A stretch of 64,000 nucleotides of DNA. Source: Nocardiopsis listeri NBRC 13360. Its GTDB lineage: Bacteria; Actinomycetota; Actinomycetes; Streptosporangiales; Streptosporangiaceae. Position numbers and translations under genes: made by a program. The notes beneath the pieces were generated by a model. That model saw only the letters and a program-made list of their open reading frames with translations, ran no database searches and was not told the DNA's origin. Numbering within the stretch: position 1 is the stretch's first letter; each line of letters begins with the position of its first letter. The stretch is taken from positions 62,001 through 126,000 of the forward strand of contig NZ_BCSH01000007.1 of NCBI RefSeq assembly GCF_001570765.1, in the 5' to 3' direction. This document shows positions 7,425-16,439 of this stretch, piece by piece.

Positions 7425-8948
7425 ATGCGAGTTGACGAGTATCTGCGACACGACGCCGTCGGACTGGCCGAACTGGTCCGGGCCGGGGAGGTCACCTCCA
7501 CCGAACTGCTGGACGTGGCCATCGAACGCGCCGAGCAGGTGAACCCCGCGCTCAACGCGATCATCCTGCCCATGTACGAGGAGGCGCGCCGCCTGGCCGC
7601 GACCGCGCCCGAAGGCCCCTTGGGCGGGGTGCCCTTCCTCCTCAAGGACCTCTTCCAGGACTACGCCGGATACCCCACCTCCTGTGGGAACCGTGCCCTG
7701 CGCCACGTTCCCGCCTCCGGCCACGCCGAGGTCGTGCACCGCTGGCTGAAGGCCGGCCTGGTGCCCTTGGGCAAGACCAACGTCCCCGAGTTCGGCGCCA
7801 AGGCCGTAACCGAGCCCTTGGAATTCGGCCCCACCCGCAACCCCTGGAACACCGGCCACACCCCTGGCGGCTCCTCCGGTGGTTCGGCGGCGGCGGTGGC
7901 CGCGGGGATCACCCCCGCCGCCGGAGCCAACGACGGTGGCGGCTCCATCCGCATCCCCGCCGCGGCCTGCGGCCTGTTCGGGCTCAAACCCGGGCGCGGA
8001 CGGGTGCCGTTCGGACCACTGCGGGGCGAACCCATGAACGGTGCCTCGGTCAACGGTGTCCTGACCCGCACCGTGCGCGACAGTGCCGCGCTGCTGGACG
8101 TCATGGCCGGTTCCGAACCGACCTCGCCCTACCCCATCGCTCCTCCCGAACGCCCCTACGCCCAAGAGGTGGGCCACCCCCCGGGCCGACTTCGGATCGG
8201 ATTCAGTCAACGCTCACCCCTGGGCACTCGGGTGCACCCCGAGGCGGTGCGCGCCGTACGCGAGGCGGCGGCGCTGTTGGAGGAGTTGGGCCACGAGGTC
8301 GTCGAGGCCGAGCCCGCCATCGACGGCCGCTCACTGACCGAGGACTTCCTGACCATGTGGTATGGGTCCATGGCGGCACTGGTGGACGGCATCAAGGCCG
8401 ACACCGGCTGCGCCGACGACGACTTCGAACCCGACACCCTGATGTTGGCCGCCATGGGGCGGGCCCGCAGTTCGGCCGACTACGTGCGCGGTCACGACCG
8501 CTGGAACCAGCACATCCTGGCACTGGCCGACTTCCACTCCCGTTACGACCTGCTGTTGACACCCACCATCGCCGGGCCCCCGGTGACCATCGGCCGCCTG
8601 GACCCGCCCACCTGGCTGCGCACCGCCGAACGTCTGTTGGTGCGCACCCGCACCGAACGGATCGTCACCGCCACCGACATGGTGGCCACCGAGGTGATGA
8701 ACAACCTCACCGCCACCCCGTTCACGATGACCGCCAACCTGACCGGTACCCCCGCTATGTCGGTGCCCCTGCACTGGACCGACTCCGGGCTGCCGTTGGG
8801 CGTACAGTTCATCGCCGCCGCGGCCGGTGAGGGCCTGCTGCTGCGCCTGGCCGCCCAACTGGAACAGGCCCGCCCCTGGGAACGGCGTCGTCCCACCGGG
8901 GTACCGTTCCCCACCTCTGTCAGCTCCCGCGACGGAGCAGCCTCCTGA
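7425..8948 (+). CDS. amidase signature family hydrolase
   Basis: A 507-residue amidase-signature enzyme that hydrolyses a carboxamide bond in the cytoplasm. The Ser-cisSer-Lys triad is visible: Lys74 in GVPFLLKD, cis-Ser150 in GGSSGGSAAA, and nucleophile Ser174 in GGGSIR, with the usual 24-residue spacing between the two serines. There are no GatCAB partners nearby, so it is not the tRNA amidotransferase subunit. Its overall form resembles aryl acylamidases and 6-aminohexanoate-cyclic-dimer hydrolases. Its 3' end overlaps the convergent membrane protein gene by 29 bp. Confidence 0.9.
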   Translation: MRVDEYLRHDAVGLAELVRAGEVTSTELLDVAIERAEQVNPALNAIILPMYEEARRLAATAPEGPLGGVPFLLKDLFQDYAGYPTSCGNRALRHVPASGHAEVVHRWLKAGLVPLGKTNVPEFGAKAVTEPLEFGPTRNPWNTGHTPGGSSGGSAAAVAAGITPAAGANDGGGSIRIPAAACGLFGLKPGRGRVPFGPLRGEPMNGASVNGVLTRTVRDSAALLDVMAGSEPTSPYPIAPPERPYAQEVGHPPGRLRIGFSQRSPLGTRVHPEAVRAVREAAALLEELGHEVVEAEPAIDGRSLTEDFLTMWYGSMAALVDGIKADTGCADDDFEPDTLMLAAMGRARSSADYVRGHDRWNQHILALADFHSRYDLLLTPTIAGPPVTIGRLDPPTWLRTAERLLVRTRTERIVTATDMVATEVMNNLTATPFTMTANLTGTPAMSVPLHWTDSGLPLGVQFIAAAAGEGLLLRLAAQLEQARPWERRRPTGVPFPTSVSSRDGAAS

Positions 8949-9384
8949 GGACCACCGCGGCCAGTACCGCCCACACCGCGCAGTAACCACCGAAGAGCGC
9001 CCCGCCGGAGTCGGTGAACACGGCCCGACCGGTCATGCCCACCGCTCCGGCCACGGCCACGACCGTGAACAGACCGACCGGCACCGCGAGCGGCCACCTG
9101 GGAAGCCTTGCGGCGAAGGGGAGGGCGCACAAGACGAACAACGCCAGCACCGCGACGCCCACACCGGCGTTGGCCCACTGCGCCGCGGCCACTTCCCCCG
9201 GCCCGTAGTCGGCGTAGGAGGCCGCCTCGACCTCGGGCCCACCGGTCACCCCCAACCGACCACTCAGGGCGTAGACCACCTTGGAGACCACATACGGCAG
9301 GGTCCAGGCCGCGGTGGCCCAGGCCCATGGCGCACGTGTCCGGTGGCCGGGTTCGACACTTTCGTTACCGGTCGGGGTGTCCAT
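8920..9384 (-). CDS. four-helix membrane protein of unknown function
   Basis: A 154-residue protein with four hydrophobic segments (about residues 19-38, 67-88, 97-119 and 127-147) and a short polar N terminus. I do not recognise the family. The ATG at 9384 is preferred over an in-frame codon at 9417 because a GGTGGAG motif sits upstream of it and the extra residues are polar and unlike a conserved start. It overlaps the amidase 3' end tail-to-tail. Confidence 0.65.
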   Translation of the reverse strand: MDTPTGNESVEPGHRTRAPWAWATAAWTLPYVVSKVVYALSGRLGVTGGPEVEAASYADYGPGEVAAAQWANAGVGVAVLALFVLCALPFAARLPRWPLAVPVGLFTVVAVAGAVGMTGRAVFTDSGGALFGGYCAVWAVLAAVVLRRLLRRGS

Positions 9385-9400
9385 GCACCCAGTCTCCACC

Positions 9401-9460
9401 GTTGACTTCCTCCCCACGGCTGAAGCAGGGCGTGTGCGCCACTAAGAAGGATCACCCCGT
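9401..9460. mobile_element. possible scar of an IS200/IS605-type element end
   Basis: The string TTGACTTCCTCCCCACGGCT (9402-9421) followed by GAAGCAGGGCG resembles the subterminal hairpin end that borders many actinobacterial IS200/IS605 elements (ACTTCCTCCCC, a GAAG-containing loop, then a GGGCG-rich arm). No transposase reading frame is present. The resemblance rests on memory of such ends and the hairpin is imperfect. Confidence 0.25.
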
Positions 9461-9537
9461 CTCTACCCCCCGATCGCAGGGGATCGTGCGTTCGTGCCTC
9501 CCTCGCGCGGGGCAAGCACCGACCCGTTCCAGGGCGG

Positions 9538-10500
9538 TCAGTCGTTCTCGGCGACCAGGACGATCTTGCCGGTGGTGTGCCCCTTCTCGCCCAGGGCGTG
9601 CGCCTTGGCGGCCTGGTCCATCGGGAAGGTCGCCTCCACATGGGCCCGCAAGGCGCCTCGCTCCACGAGGTCGGCGATGGAGCGCATCCCCTCATGGTCG
9701 GCCTCCACCAACATCGTCTCCGCCCGAACACCCGACTCCTCGACCTTGGCCGCCTCGTCGGGGTCCTGACCGGGCAGCAGCGAGACCAGGACACCACCCG
9801 GGCGCAACAGGTTCAGGGATCGGACCCGGGTGTCGCCCGACACCGGGTCCAGGACCACGTCCACCTCATCGACCACCTCGGCGAAGTCGACCTCGCGGTA
9901 GTCGACGACCTCGTCCGCGCCCAACTCGCGCAGGAAGTCGTGCTTGGGCGTGCTCGCGGTGCCGATGACGTGCGCCCCGTGCGCCTTGGCGATCTGCACC
10001 CCCAAGTGGCCCACCCCACCGGCGGCCGCGTGCACCAGCACCCGCTGTCCGGCACCGACGCGGGCGGTGTCGACCAGGGCCTGGTGGGCGGTCAACGCGG
10101 CCAACGGAAGCGCCCCGACCTGGACGTGGCCGACCCCGGAGGGCTTGTGGGTGAAGGCACGCGCCGGGCCCAGCGCGTACTCGGCGTGCGAACCCACCCC
10201 GTGCGGGTAGGGCAGCATCCCGAAGACCTCCTCGCCGGGCTTGAACAGGGTGACGCCATAGCCCACCTGTTCGACCACACCGGAAACGTCCCAACCCAGG
10301 ACGAGGGGGAGCCGGTTCAAGAACACGCCCTGGGCGCGATGCTTCCAGTCGGTGGGATTGACCCCGGCGGCCCGGACCGCGACCAGGATCTGCCCCGGCC
10401 CGGGCTCGGGTCGAGGCACCCTGGCCCATTCCAGCACCTCGGGACCGCCGTAGGTGCTCTGTCTGTTGGCGAACATGGTCGCCGTGGTGTGCTCGCTCAT
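9538..10500 (-). CDS. NADPH:quinone oxidoreductase-type zinc-independent MDR protein
   Basis: A 320-residue medium-chain dehydrogenase/reductase. The N terminus has the GroES-like fold (AAGVNPTDWKHR, GWDVSGVVEQVG), and the middle has the Rossmann motif VLVHAAAGGVGHLGVQIAK that binds NADPH. The cysteine and histidine ligands of zinc alcohol dehydrogenases are absent, which places it with quinone oxidoreductases and enoyl reductases. The ATG at 10500 gives the normal family N terminus; the longer open frame is a shadow. It is divergent from a DJ-1/PfpI-family gene across 159 bp, suggesting shared control of two electrophile- or oxidant-stress genes. Confidence 0.88.
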   Translation of the reverse strand: MSEHTTATMFANRQSTYGGPEVLEWARVPRPEPGPGQILVAVRAAGVNPTDWKHRAQGVFLNRLPLVLGWDVSGVVEQVGYGVTLFKPGEEVFGMLPYPHGVGSHAEYALGPARAFTHKPSGVGHVQVGALPLAALTAHQALVDTARVGAGQRVLVHAAAGGVGHLGVQIAKAHGAHVIGTASTPKHDFLRELGADEVVDYREVDFAEVVDEVDVVLDPVSGDTRVRSLNLLRPGGVLVSLLPGQDPDEAAKVEESGVRAETMLVEADHEGMRSIADLVERGALRAHVEATFPMDQAAKAHALGEKGHTTGKIVLVAEND

Positions 10501-10659
10501 GTTCCCCAGGCTGCCCGAACGCACCCGCGCGAACACCTTGACCTTGCTCTCCGGCGATCCCATTGGCCATCGGTGGGCCCGCACCGCTACGTTCGAGAAC
10601 CCGTGGCACAACCGCCCGAACCACAAACCAGAGCACACGTTCGGAAGAGTGCGAGCACC

Positions 10660-11355
10660 ATGTCCAAGATCCTGTTCGTGATGACCGGTGTCGACCACTG
10701 GACCCTGGCCGATGGAACCCGGCACCCCACCGGTTTCTGGGCCGAGGAGGCCGTGGCGCCCTACGAGATCCTCACCGAGGCCGGACACCAGGTCGTCGTG
10801 GCCACCCCTGGAGGGGTCGAACCCACCGTCGACGAGGCCAGTCTGACCGCCGACGCCAACGGTGGCGTCGAGGGCGCCGAACGCGTCGCCTCCGCCCTGG
10901 CGTCCATGACGGAGTTGGGCACGCCGATCCGATTGGAGGAGGTCGACCTGGACGACTACGACGCCGTCTACTACCCCGGTGGGCACGGGCCCATGGAGGA
11001 CCTGGCGGTCGACTCGCTCTCCGGTGACCTGCTCACCGCCGCCCTGGAATCGGGCAAACCGCTGGGCGTGGTCTGCCACGCCCCTGCCGCGTTCTTGGCC
11101 GCCGAACGCCCCGATGGCACCAACACCTTCGCCGGCTACCGGGCGGCGGCCTTCACCAACGCCGAGGAGACCCAGGCCGGGCTGGCGGACAAGGCCCGCT
11201 GGCTATTGCAGGACCGCCTCACCGAGGCCGGCGTCCAGGTCGAGGAGGGCGAACCGTGGGCGCCCCACGTCGTGGTCGACCGCACCCTGGTCACCGGCCA
11301 GAACCCGGCCTCTTCCGCGCCCCTTGCCCGGAAGCTGCTCGAACGCCTGGGCTGA
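10660..11355 (+). CDS. DJ-1/PfpI family protein (Hsp31-like)
   Basis: A 231-residue class I glutamine-amidotransferase-like protein. The nucleophile elbow is GVVCHAPAA with Cys139 followed by His140, and the N-terminal TGFWAEEAVAPY carries the conserved glutamate that activates the cysteine, the pattern of Hsp31-type glyoxalase III/deglycase proteins. These handle methylglyoxal or protect proteins under stress. The ATG at 10660 follows GGAAGAG. It is divergent from the quinone oxidoreductase gene. Confidence 0.85.
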   Translation: MSKILFVMTGVDHWTLADGTRHPTGFWAEEAVAPYEILTEAGHQVVVATPGGVEPTVDEASLTADANGGVEGAERVASALASMTELGTPIRLEEVDLDDYDAVYYPGGHGPMEDLAVDSLSGDLLTAALESGKPLGVVCHAPAAFLAAERPDGTNTFAGYRAAAFTNAEETQAGLADKARWLLQDRLTEAGVQVEEGEPWAPHVVVDRTLVTGQNPASSAPLARKLLERLG

Positions 11356-11496
11356 AGGCGCCCGCCCGCACCGGAGCGGAGCGGGAAGCAAGAGGACGCC
11401 CTGGCGCGCCCACGCCCGACGGCCAGGGCATCGGCCCGGTCCGTCCACCCACGAAGCGCCGATCGACGTGGGAAGACGGACCCGGCCGGGAGAGGG

Positions 11497-12435
11497 TCAG
11501 GGATGGGCCCGTGTGATGGCCCGGGAGGTACTGCGGTCGTGCGTGGACACCCAGGCCACCCCGCAGGTGAAGGGCATCTCCACACACCCCTTGGACAGAC
11601 ACGGCGCCCAGGATCGGCGGCGGGGGACCGGCGATTGGGCGGCCACGCATTCGGGGTCGGTCTCGACCGGGCCCAGGGTCGCCAGCAGCGCGTGCGCCCG
11701 GTAGGGGCCGAAGGCGGCCACCGCACGGTCGCGCAATCGTTGTTCCAGTACCGGACCCAGCCCGTCACGGAAGACCTGTTCCTCGGAGAAGGTCACCATG
11801 GCCAGATCCAGGGCGGCGCGCTGATCCCGCGTCAGGTCCGGATTGGCCAGGTCGAAGCGGCGCAGGTGTTCGGCCCACAGGTCGCGTCGTCGTTCGGGGG
11901 AGAGCTCGGCGAAGATCAACCTGCGTCGCACCAGGGGATGGGCGGCGAACTCGTCGAAGTCGGTGGGCAGCCGGGAACGGTGCTCCTCCACCCACTCGCG
12001 GGCCAACGCCTGGTCCGATCGGGCCAGCTCCGGGGTACGCCGGGCCAGGGTCAGGTCCCACACGGCACGCAGGCCGGCGATCACCCGCCCCCACCGGTGG
12101 TGGTCCTCATGGGGCGCCCGCCGACTGCGACCGAGTTCGCCCAAGACCTCCACGACCCGCAGGCTCGTCCGCGCGCCCAACCCGCGCACCAGCGGTGCGA
12201 TCATCGCCGCCCCGCGCCAACAGCGCACCCGCCGCCCGTACCTGCGGATCAGTGTGGGCACCCACGGGGCCGTCGGTCCCCACTGCCCGGCCCGCCAGGC
12301 CCGCACGTCGGTATGGGTGAGCGGCAGGGTCTCCAACCTGCCCGCCGAGGCCCTCGCCACCGCGGTGGAGATACTCGCGCACCGCTCACACGAGGAGTCG
12401 AACGCCAACACGTACCGAACCCGAACGTCGTCCAT
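11497..12435 (-). CDS. bacteriocin fulvocin C-related protein
   Basis: A 312-residue protein. Near the N terminus CERC (Cys16, Cys19) in AFDSSCERC looks like a thioredoxin-type CxxC after a first beta strand. The middle segment (RRDLWAEHLRRFDLANPDLTR, about residues 190-215) and the Cys-rich tail with CVAAQ, CLSKGC and FTCGVAW resemble proteins annotated as bacteriocin fulvocin C-related in actinomycetes. The function is not established. Possibilities are a secreted Cys-rich effector fused to a thiol-disulfide domain or a membrane-linked redox protein. I see no classic signal peptide. The ATG at 12435 follows GGAAGGGAG. It is monocistronic. Confidence 0.55.
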   Translation of the reverse strand: MDDVRVRYVLAFDSSCERCASISTAVARASAGRLETLPLTHTDVRAWRAGQWGPTAPWVPTLIRRYGRRVRCWRGAAMIAPLVRGLGARTSLRVVEVLGELGRSRRAPHEDHHRWGRVIAGLRAVWDLTLARRTPELARSDQALAREWVEEHRSRLPTDFDEFAAHPLVRRRLIFAELSPERRRDLWAEHLRRFDLANPDLTRDQRAALDLAMVTFSEEQVFRDGLGPVLEQRLRDRAVAAFGPYRAHALLATLGPVETDPECVAAQSPVPRRRSWAPCLSKGCVEMPFTCGVAWVSTHDRSTSRAITRAHP

Positions 12436-12670
12436 CTGCTCCCTTCCTAGCGTCACCACACAGTCTTGTGGCCGGGAAGGCCATTTGGTGCGGGTTTTCG
12501 GAACTCGACTTCGACAATCGAGAACGCCTCAAGCGCAAAACGGCGCGAACTCGGACCAATTCGCGCTCGTTCTGTTCTCGAGAGAATGATTTTCCGAGTT
12601 ACGGTCGGTCCCTGGATCCTCGACCGACACAGCGCGAAATCCAGTGGCACCCGAACACGAAGGGAACACC

Positions 12671-13039
12671 ATGGGCCGAGAAGCCGGCGAAGTGGACGAG
12701 GCCATGGCGGCCGAACGCGCCCTGCTCTCACCCCGAGTGCGCGCCTCACCGGAGTCGTCACGGGAGTTGCTGGACCCCGGGTTCGTGGAGGTGGGCAAAT
12801 CGGGTCGAAGGTGGGACCGCGAGACCATGCTCGCGGAACTTCCCTCGATGACCCCTGCCGAGCCGATCGAGGCACTGGACATGCGCGGGGAGCAGATCGC
12901 ACCGGGCGTGGTCCACCTGACCTACGCCACCGAGTTCGAAGGAGTGCGTGCCCTGCGCGGCTCGCTGTGGCGACACGATGGCCATGGGCACTGGCGTCTG
13001 TACCATCACCAGGGCACCCCGGCAGCCGAACGGCGCTGA
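12671..13039 (+). CDS. NTF2-like (DUF4440) protein
   Basis: A 122-residue cone-fold protein. The layout of an N-terminal helix with AERALLSPRVRASPESSRELLDPGFVEVGKSG, then RETML, and a terminal beta run with WRHDGHGHWRLYHHQGTP, is typical of the DUF4440/NTF2-like family. Members are small enzymes or ligand-binding proteins. No catalytic pair is obvious. GAAGGGA precedes the ATG at a good distance. The 235-bp gap before it is relatively AT-rich for this genome and must hold divergent promoters for it and the fulvocin-related gene. Confidence 0.75.
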   Translation: MGREAGEVDEAMAAERALLSPRVRASPESSRELLDPGFVEVGKSGRRWDRETMLAELPSMTPAEPIEALDMRGEQIAPGVVHLTYATEFEGVRALRGSLWRHDGHGHWRLYHHQGTPAAERR

Positions 13040-13292
13040 GCCCTCTGGCCCGCCCACACCGGTGATCGACGGATGTGCACGCGAGCCGGCCCGGATGAAC
13101 ACCAGCGGTTCGCGCGACGGAGCGTGCACATCCTCCGACCGCACCCGACGCATCGGCGTCTCCGACGCCGAGCACCTGACCCGGGGACGCCCCGCCCGCA
13201 TCCCACAGAACCCGCCTTGCGCCCTCTGATGGGCGAAACGGCGTTGTCCACAGGTGCCGGCGCGGAAATCGTGGCCTCGAAGCGGTCCACGG

Positions 13293-13298
13293 TACGGT
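13293..13298 (+). promoter_or_regulatory. -10 element of a leaderless DtxR-family transcript
   Basis: TACGGT ends seven bases before the ATG at 13306 and no Shine-Dalgarno is present, so the message is probably leaderless. Confidence 0.4.
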
Positions 13299-13305
13299 TA
13301 CGGGC

Positions 13306-14001
13306 ATGGGGCACACACCGGCACGGCCGTCCACATCGGCCGAGGACTACGTGAAGGTCATCTACGACCTCCAAGAGCGCGGCACCGGACCGGTGACCAT
13401 CTCCGGGATGGCCGAGCGACTGGCGGTGTCCAACTCCTCGGTTTCGGGGATGCTGCGCAAGCTCAACGAACTCGGGTTCGTCCAACACCAGCGCTACGGC
13501 AACGTGAGCCTGACCGAGATCGGAACCAAGGCCGCCTTGGCGGTACTGCGCCGACACCGGCTGCTGGAGACCTACCTGGTGGCCGAGCTGGGCTACTCCT
13601 GGGACGAGGTGCACGACGAGGCCGAAATCCTCGAACACGTGGTCTCGGACAAGTTCGTCGACCGCATCGCCTCCCACCTGGGAGATCCGGTGGTGGACCC
13701 GCACGGTGACCCCATCCCCACCCGCGAGGGCACCATCGTTCAGCGCGAGACGGTGTTGTTGTCGGAGGCCGAGGCCCACACCCAAGGGGTGATCGTCCGG
13801 GTCAACGACATCGACCCCGAACTGCTGCGCTACCTGGCCGACATCGACATCGGCATCGGCATGCGCGTCACCGTGGTCGAACGCCAGCCCTTCGCCGGGT
13901 CGATCCAGATCTCGGTGCGCCCGGAGAAGGGCGGCGAGGAACGCGACCAGGCTCTGGGACTGGTCGCGGCCGAAGCCCTGTGGATCAGCCCCGAGGATTG
14001 A
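13306..14001 (+). CDS. mntR: DtxR-family metal-dependent repressor, MntR-like
   Basis: A 231-residue repressor: winged HTH (about 12-75), dimerisation domain (76-145) and a C-terminal SH3/FeoA-like domain (150-228). Aligning key residues to known structures, Asp14 sits where DtxR has Met10 and MntR has Asp8, and Glu107 replaces the DtxR Cys102 as in MntR. His84, Glu88, His103, Glu110 and His111 complete the metal sites. This residue set points to manganese rather than iron sensing. A plausible target is the Mn-type ABC transporter at 44291, whose start codon lies in a GTTAGGC-GT-GCCAAAC dyad. The symbol is by analogy; an iron role cannot be excluded. Confidence 0.75.
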   Translation: MGHTPARPSTSAEDYVKVIYDLQERGTGPVTISGMAERLAVSNSSVSGMLRKLNELGFVQHQRYGNVSLTEIGTKAALAVLRRHRLLETYLVAELGYSWDEVHDEAEILEHVVSDKFVDRIASHLGDPVVDPHGDPIPTREGTIVQRETVLLSEAEAHTQGVIVRVNDIDPELLRYLADIDIGIGMRVTVVERQPFAGSIQISVRPEKGGEERDQALGLVAAEALWISPED

Positions 14002-14118
14002 CCGCCCCGGCCCCACTGTGGCCCTGGTGGTTTCGCCCTCGAGGACCTGCCGGTGATGAAAGCCCCGCCGCGTCGAAAGCTCCTCGGGGTAAGAACTCGC
14101 CCAGACCGCCGGAGAGCA

Positions 14119-14150
14119 CGGGGCCGGCAGGGATCTCCCGCCCGGCCCCG
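14119..14150. terminator. bidirectional hairpin between the mntR-like and phoD genes
   Basis: CGGGGCCGG (14119-14127) pairs with CCGGCCCCG (14142-14150), with an inner GGGA/TCCC extension. It lies between two converging genes and can serve both. Confidence 0.6.
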
Positions 14151-14163
14151 GATCGGGTACGAC

Positions 14164-15768
14164 CTAGGCCAAGGGCCGGGCACCGGGTTCGCCGGACTCG
14201 ATGACGAAACGCGCCCGGTCACGAATCGGGGCGTCCGGTTCACTCACCCGGTCCACCACCCGGAAGTCGGCCGTCCACTCGGTGGGGGTGACGGTGTTGC
14301 GCACGTATCCGCGTTTGCGGTTGATGAACTTGATGTGGGGGTTCTCCCGCAACTGGATCGCGTCACTCGGGTCGTTCTGTTCGACGCCGTCGCGGCCGCT
14401 GGTGAAGGACGTCCCCACCAGTTCGGTGGCCACCGTCGCCGAGTCGGGGTCGTCGAAGTCGGCCTTGACGTCGACCACGTAGTTGGCGTGCACGTCCCCG
14501 GTGAGCACCACGGCGTTGCCCACCTCGGCCAGTTCATCGCGCACCGCGTCGCGTTCGACCCGGTAGTTGTCCCAGGCGTCGTCACTGAAGTCGGTGAGCG
14601 CGCCTTCGGCGAAGTCACGCTGGGAGAAGAACACCTGCTGGGCCAACACGTTCCAGGTGGCGGTGGAATCGCCCAGTCCCTGGGAGAGCCAGCGTCGCTG
14701 ATCGGCGCCCAGCATGCTGCGGTCGGGGTCCCCGCGCTCCTCGTCCGCCACCTGCACGTCCCGGTACTGGCGGGTGTCCAACAGGTGCATGTCGACCAGG
14801 TTCCCGAACACGAGCCGGCGGTACAGGTGCAGGTCGGGTCCGGCCGGGCGTTGGGCCGCGCGCAGGGGCATGTGCTCGTAGTAGGCCTTCAACGCGTTCT
14901 CTCGACGCTGCATGAACTCCTCGGGCGGGACGTCCTCCCCGTAGGAGGTGTCGTCGGCCCAGTTGTTCTCGAGTTCGTGGTCGTCGAAGACCACCGCCCA
15001 GGGGAAGGCCGCGTGTGCGGCCTGCAGGTCGTGGTCGGTCTTGTACTGGGCGTGCCGCAGACGGTATTCGGCCAGGGAACGCACCTCCACCGGGGGCAGG
15101 TGGCCGCGTCCGATGTCGCCTTGGTCCCCGGTCTCGTAGATGTAGTCGCCCAGGAAGGCCACCAGGTCCAGGTCCTCCCGGGCCAGGTGGGCCTGGGCCG
15201 TGTAGTGGCCTTGTGTGTAGCTCTGGCAGCTGGCGATGGCGAACGCGAAGTGGTCCAGGCGAGTGCCCGGGGCCGGGGCGGTGCGGGTACGTCCGACGGG
15301 GCTGATCTCACCGCCGACGCGGAACCGGTAGAAGTAGTCGGCGCGAGGACGTAGACCCTGTGCCTCCACGTGCACGGAGTGGGCCTGATCGGGACCGGTC
15401 TCCACCGTTCCGGCGGCGACCGTACGAGAGAAGTTCTCGTCCTGGGAAATCTGCCATTGGACCTGGACCACACGATCGGGCATGCCGCCCAGGCCGTCCT
15501 CGGCCAGGGGGTCGGGGGCCAGCCGAGTCCACAGGACGACGCTGTCGTGGAAGGGATCACCGGAGGCGACCCCCAGGGTGAAGGGGTCGGAGATCCTGGG
15601 GCCTCGGAGGGTCGAGGTGGCCGCTGACGCGGATGACGCACCGAGGGTCGTACCCAGCGCCGCGGCACTCAACGTGACGGCGCCCATGAGCGCCTGCCGT
15701 CGGGTCGCGTTCACTCCTGGTTCGGGGGAGGAGACGGAAGGGGTACTGAAGTGGGGGGTACCCGGCAT
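14164..15768 (-). CDS. phoD: PhoD-type alkaline phosphatase, Tat-exported
   Basis: A 534-residue secreted phosphodiesterase/phosphomonoesterase that releases phosphate outside the cell using Fe and Ca ions. The Tat signal has twin arginines (Arg23-Arg24 in ATRRQALMG), a hydrophobic stretch and an ASA cleavage site near residue 49. An N-terminal beta domain follows (FTLGVASGDPFHDSVVLWTR), then metal-site motifs GDYIYE, FDDHELENNWADD and LTGDVHANYV. The ATG at 15768 is preceded by AGGAG. PhoD genes are normally under PhoP; a clear pair of direct PHO-box repeats is not seen upstream, only a weak GTTCATTCTCC near 15850. Confidence 0.92.
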   Translation of the reverse strand: MPGTPHFSTPSVSSPEPGVNATRRQALMGAVTLSAAALGTTLGASSASAATSTLRGPRISDPFTLGVASGDPFHDSVVLWTRLAPDPLAEDGLGGMPDRVVQVQWQISQDENFSRTVAAGTVETGPDQAHSVHVEAQGLRPRADYFYRFRVGGEISPVGRTRTAPAPGTRLDHFAFAIASCQSYTQGHYTAQAHLAREDLDLVAFLGDYIYETGDQGDIGRGHLPPVEVRSLAEYRLRHAQYKTDHDLQAAHAAFPWAVVFDDHELENNWADDTSYGEDVPPEEFMQRRENALKAYYEHMPLRAAQRPAGPDLHLYRRLVFGNLVDMHLLDTRQYRDVQVADEERGDPDRSMLGADQRRWLSQGLGDSTATWNVLAQQVFFSQRDFAEGALTDFSDDAWDNYRVERDAVRDELAEVGNAVVLTGDVHANYVVDVKADFDDPDSATVATELVGTSFTSGRDGVEQNDPSDAIQLRENPHIKFINRKRGYVRNTVTPTEWTADFRVVDRVSEPDAPIRDRARFVIESGEPGARPLA

Positions 15769-15948
15769 GTGGGGACTCCTGGGGGGATCGGAGGAAAAGG
15801 ACCGTTGACCATCTCGCCATGAGTCCGAGGAGGTTCCAACCACCGGAGAATGAACATCTCGCGACTTTCCGTGTTTTTCTCGTGACTTAAAGTAACGAAC
15901 TTGGTCCGTAGGATCCTCAATGCCCCTCGTCCTCATGGGAGCCCTTTC

Positions 15949-16431
15949 GTGGGATACACGCTCGAAGCCGTCATCGCCGGTGCCGCACTGATACGCGAGG
16001 CGACGGTCGACCTGCCCCGAGCCCAACGATTCGGACTATCGCAGGGGTTGGCCCTGGTTCCGTTGACCGACGCGCTACACGATTCCCGGCCTTTGGGTGA
16101 GCGTCCCTTCCGTGAGTTCCACCTGTTGCCCGCGTGGCTGTCGCGATGGGCGACCGAGTGGTCGCGTGGTGGGCCACTCGCCTATGTGGAGATCGACTCC
16201 TTCGGCGGAACCATGGCCCAGGCGGCCGCCGTGTGGGAGCACGGCGAGCTCACCCTGGGGCCATTGCGCGTGGGCGCGGACGAACCCGCTCCTGCCGAGG
16301 GATTCCCGCTCTCCAAGGCCCTGCGCCGATTGGGCGTGACCGTGGGTCCCCACGACCAGGACGAGTTCACCGCCGTGGGGTTGGGCGCCCATCGCCACAC
16401 CGAGGACTGGGCCGAACACGCCTGCGACTGA
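15949..16431 (+). CDS. conserved actinobacterial protein of unknown function
   Basis: A 160-residue protein resembling conserved hypothetical proteins of Streptomyces that begin GYTLEAVIAG and contain PLTDALHD, PLAYVEIDSFGG, AAVWEHGELTLGPL and GLGAHRHTEDW. No catalytic signature is evident. I chose the GTG at 15949, eight bases after GGGAG, because conservation begins there; a TTG at 15901 would add 16 unrelated residues. It is divergent from phoD across 180 bp of lower-GC DNA. Confidence 0.7.
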   Translation: MGYTLEAVIAGAALIREATVDLPRAQRFGLSQGLALVPLTDALHDSRPLGERPFREFHLLPAWLSRWATEWSRGGPLAYVEIDSFGGTMAQAAAVWEHGELTLGPLRVGADEPAPAEGFPLSKALRRLGVTVGPHDQDEFTAVGLGAHRHTEDWAEHACD

Positions 16432-16439
16432 GCCGGGTC

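Noticed and set aside
9538-11079. A 513-codon version of the quinone oxidoreductase
   Set aside because: The extension is antisense to the DJ-1 gene; the MDR fold begins just after ATG 10500.
15769-15948. A PHO box upstream of phoD
   Set aside because: Only one weak GTTCATTCTCC unit is visible; PhoP boxes need two or more good 11-bp direct repeats.
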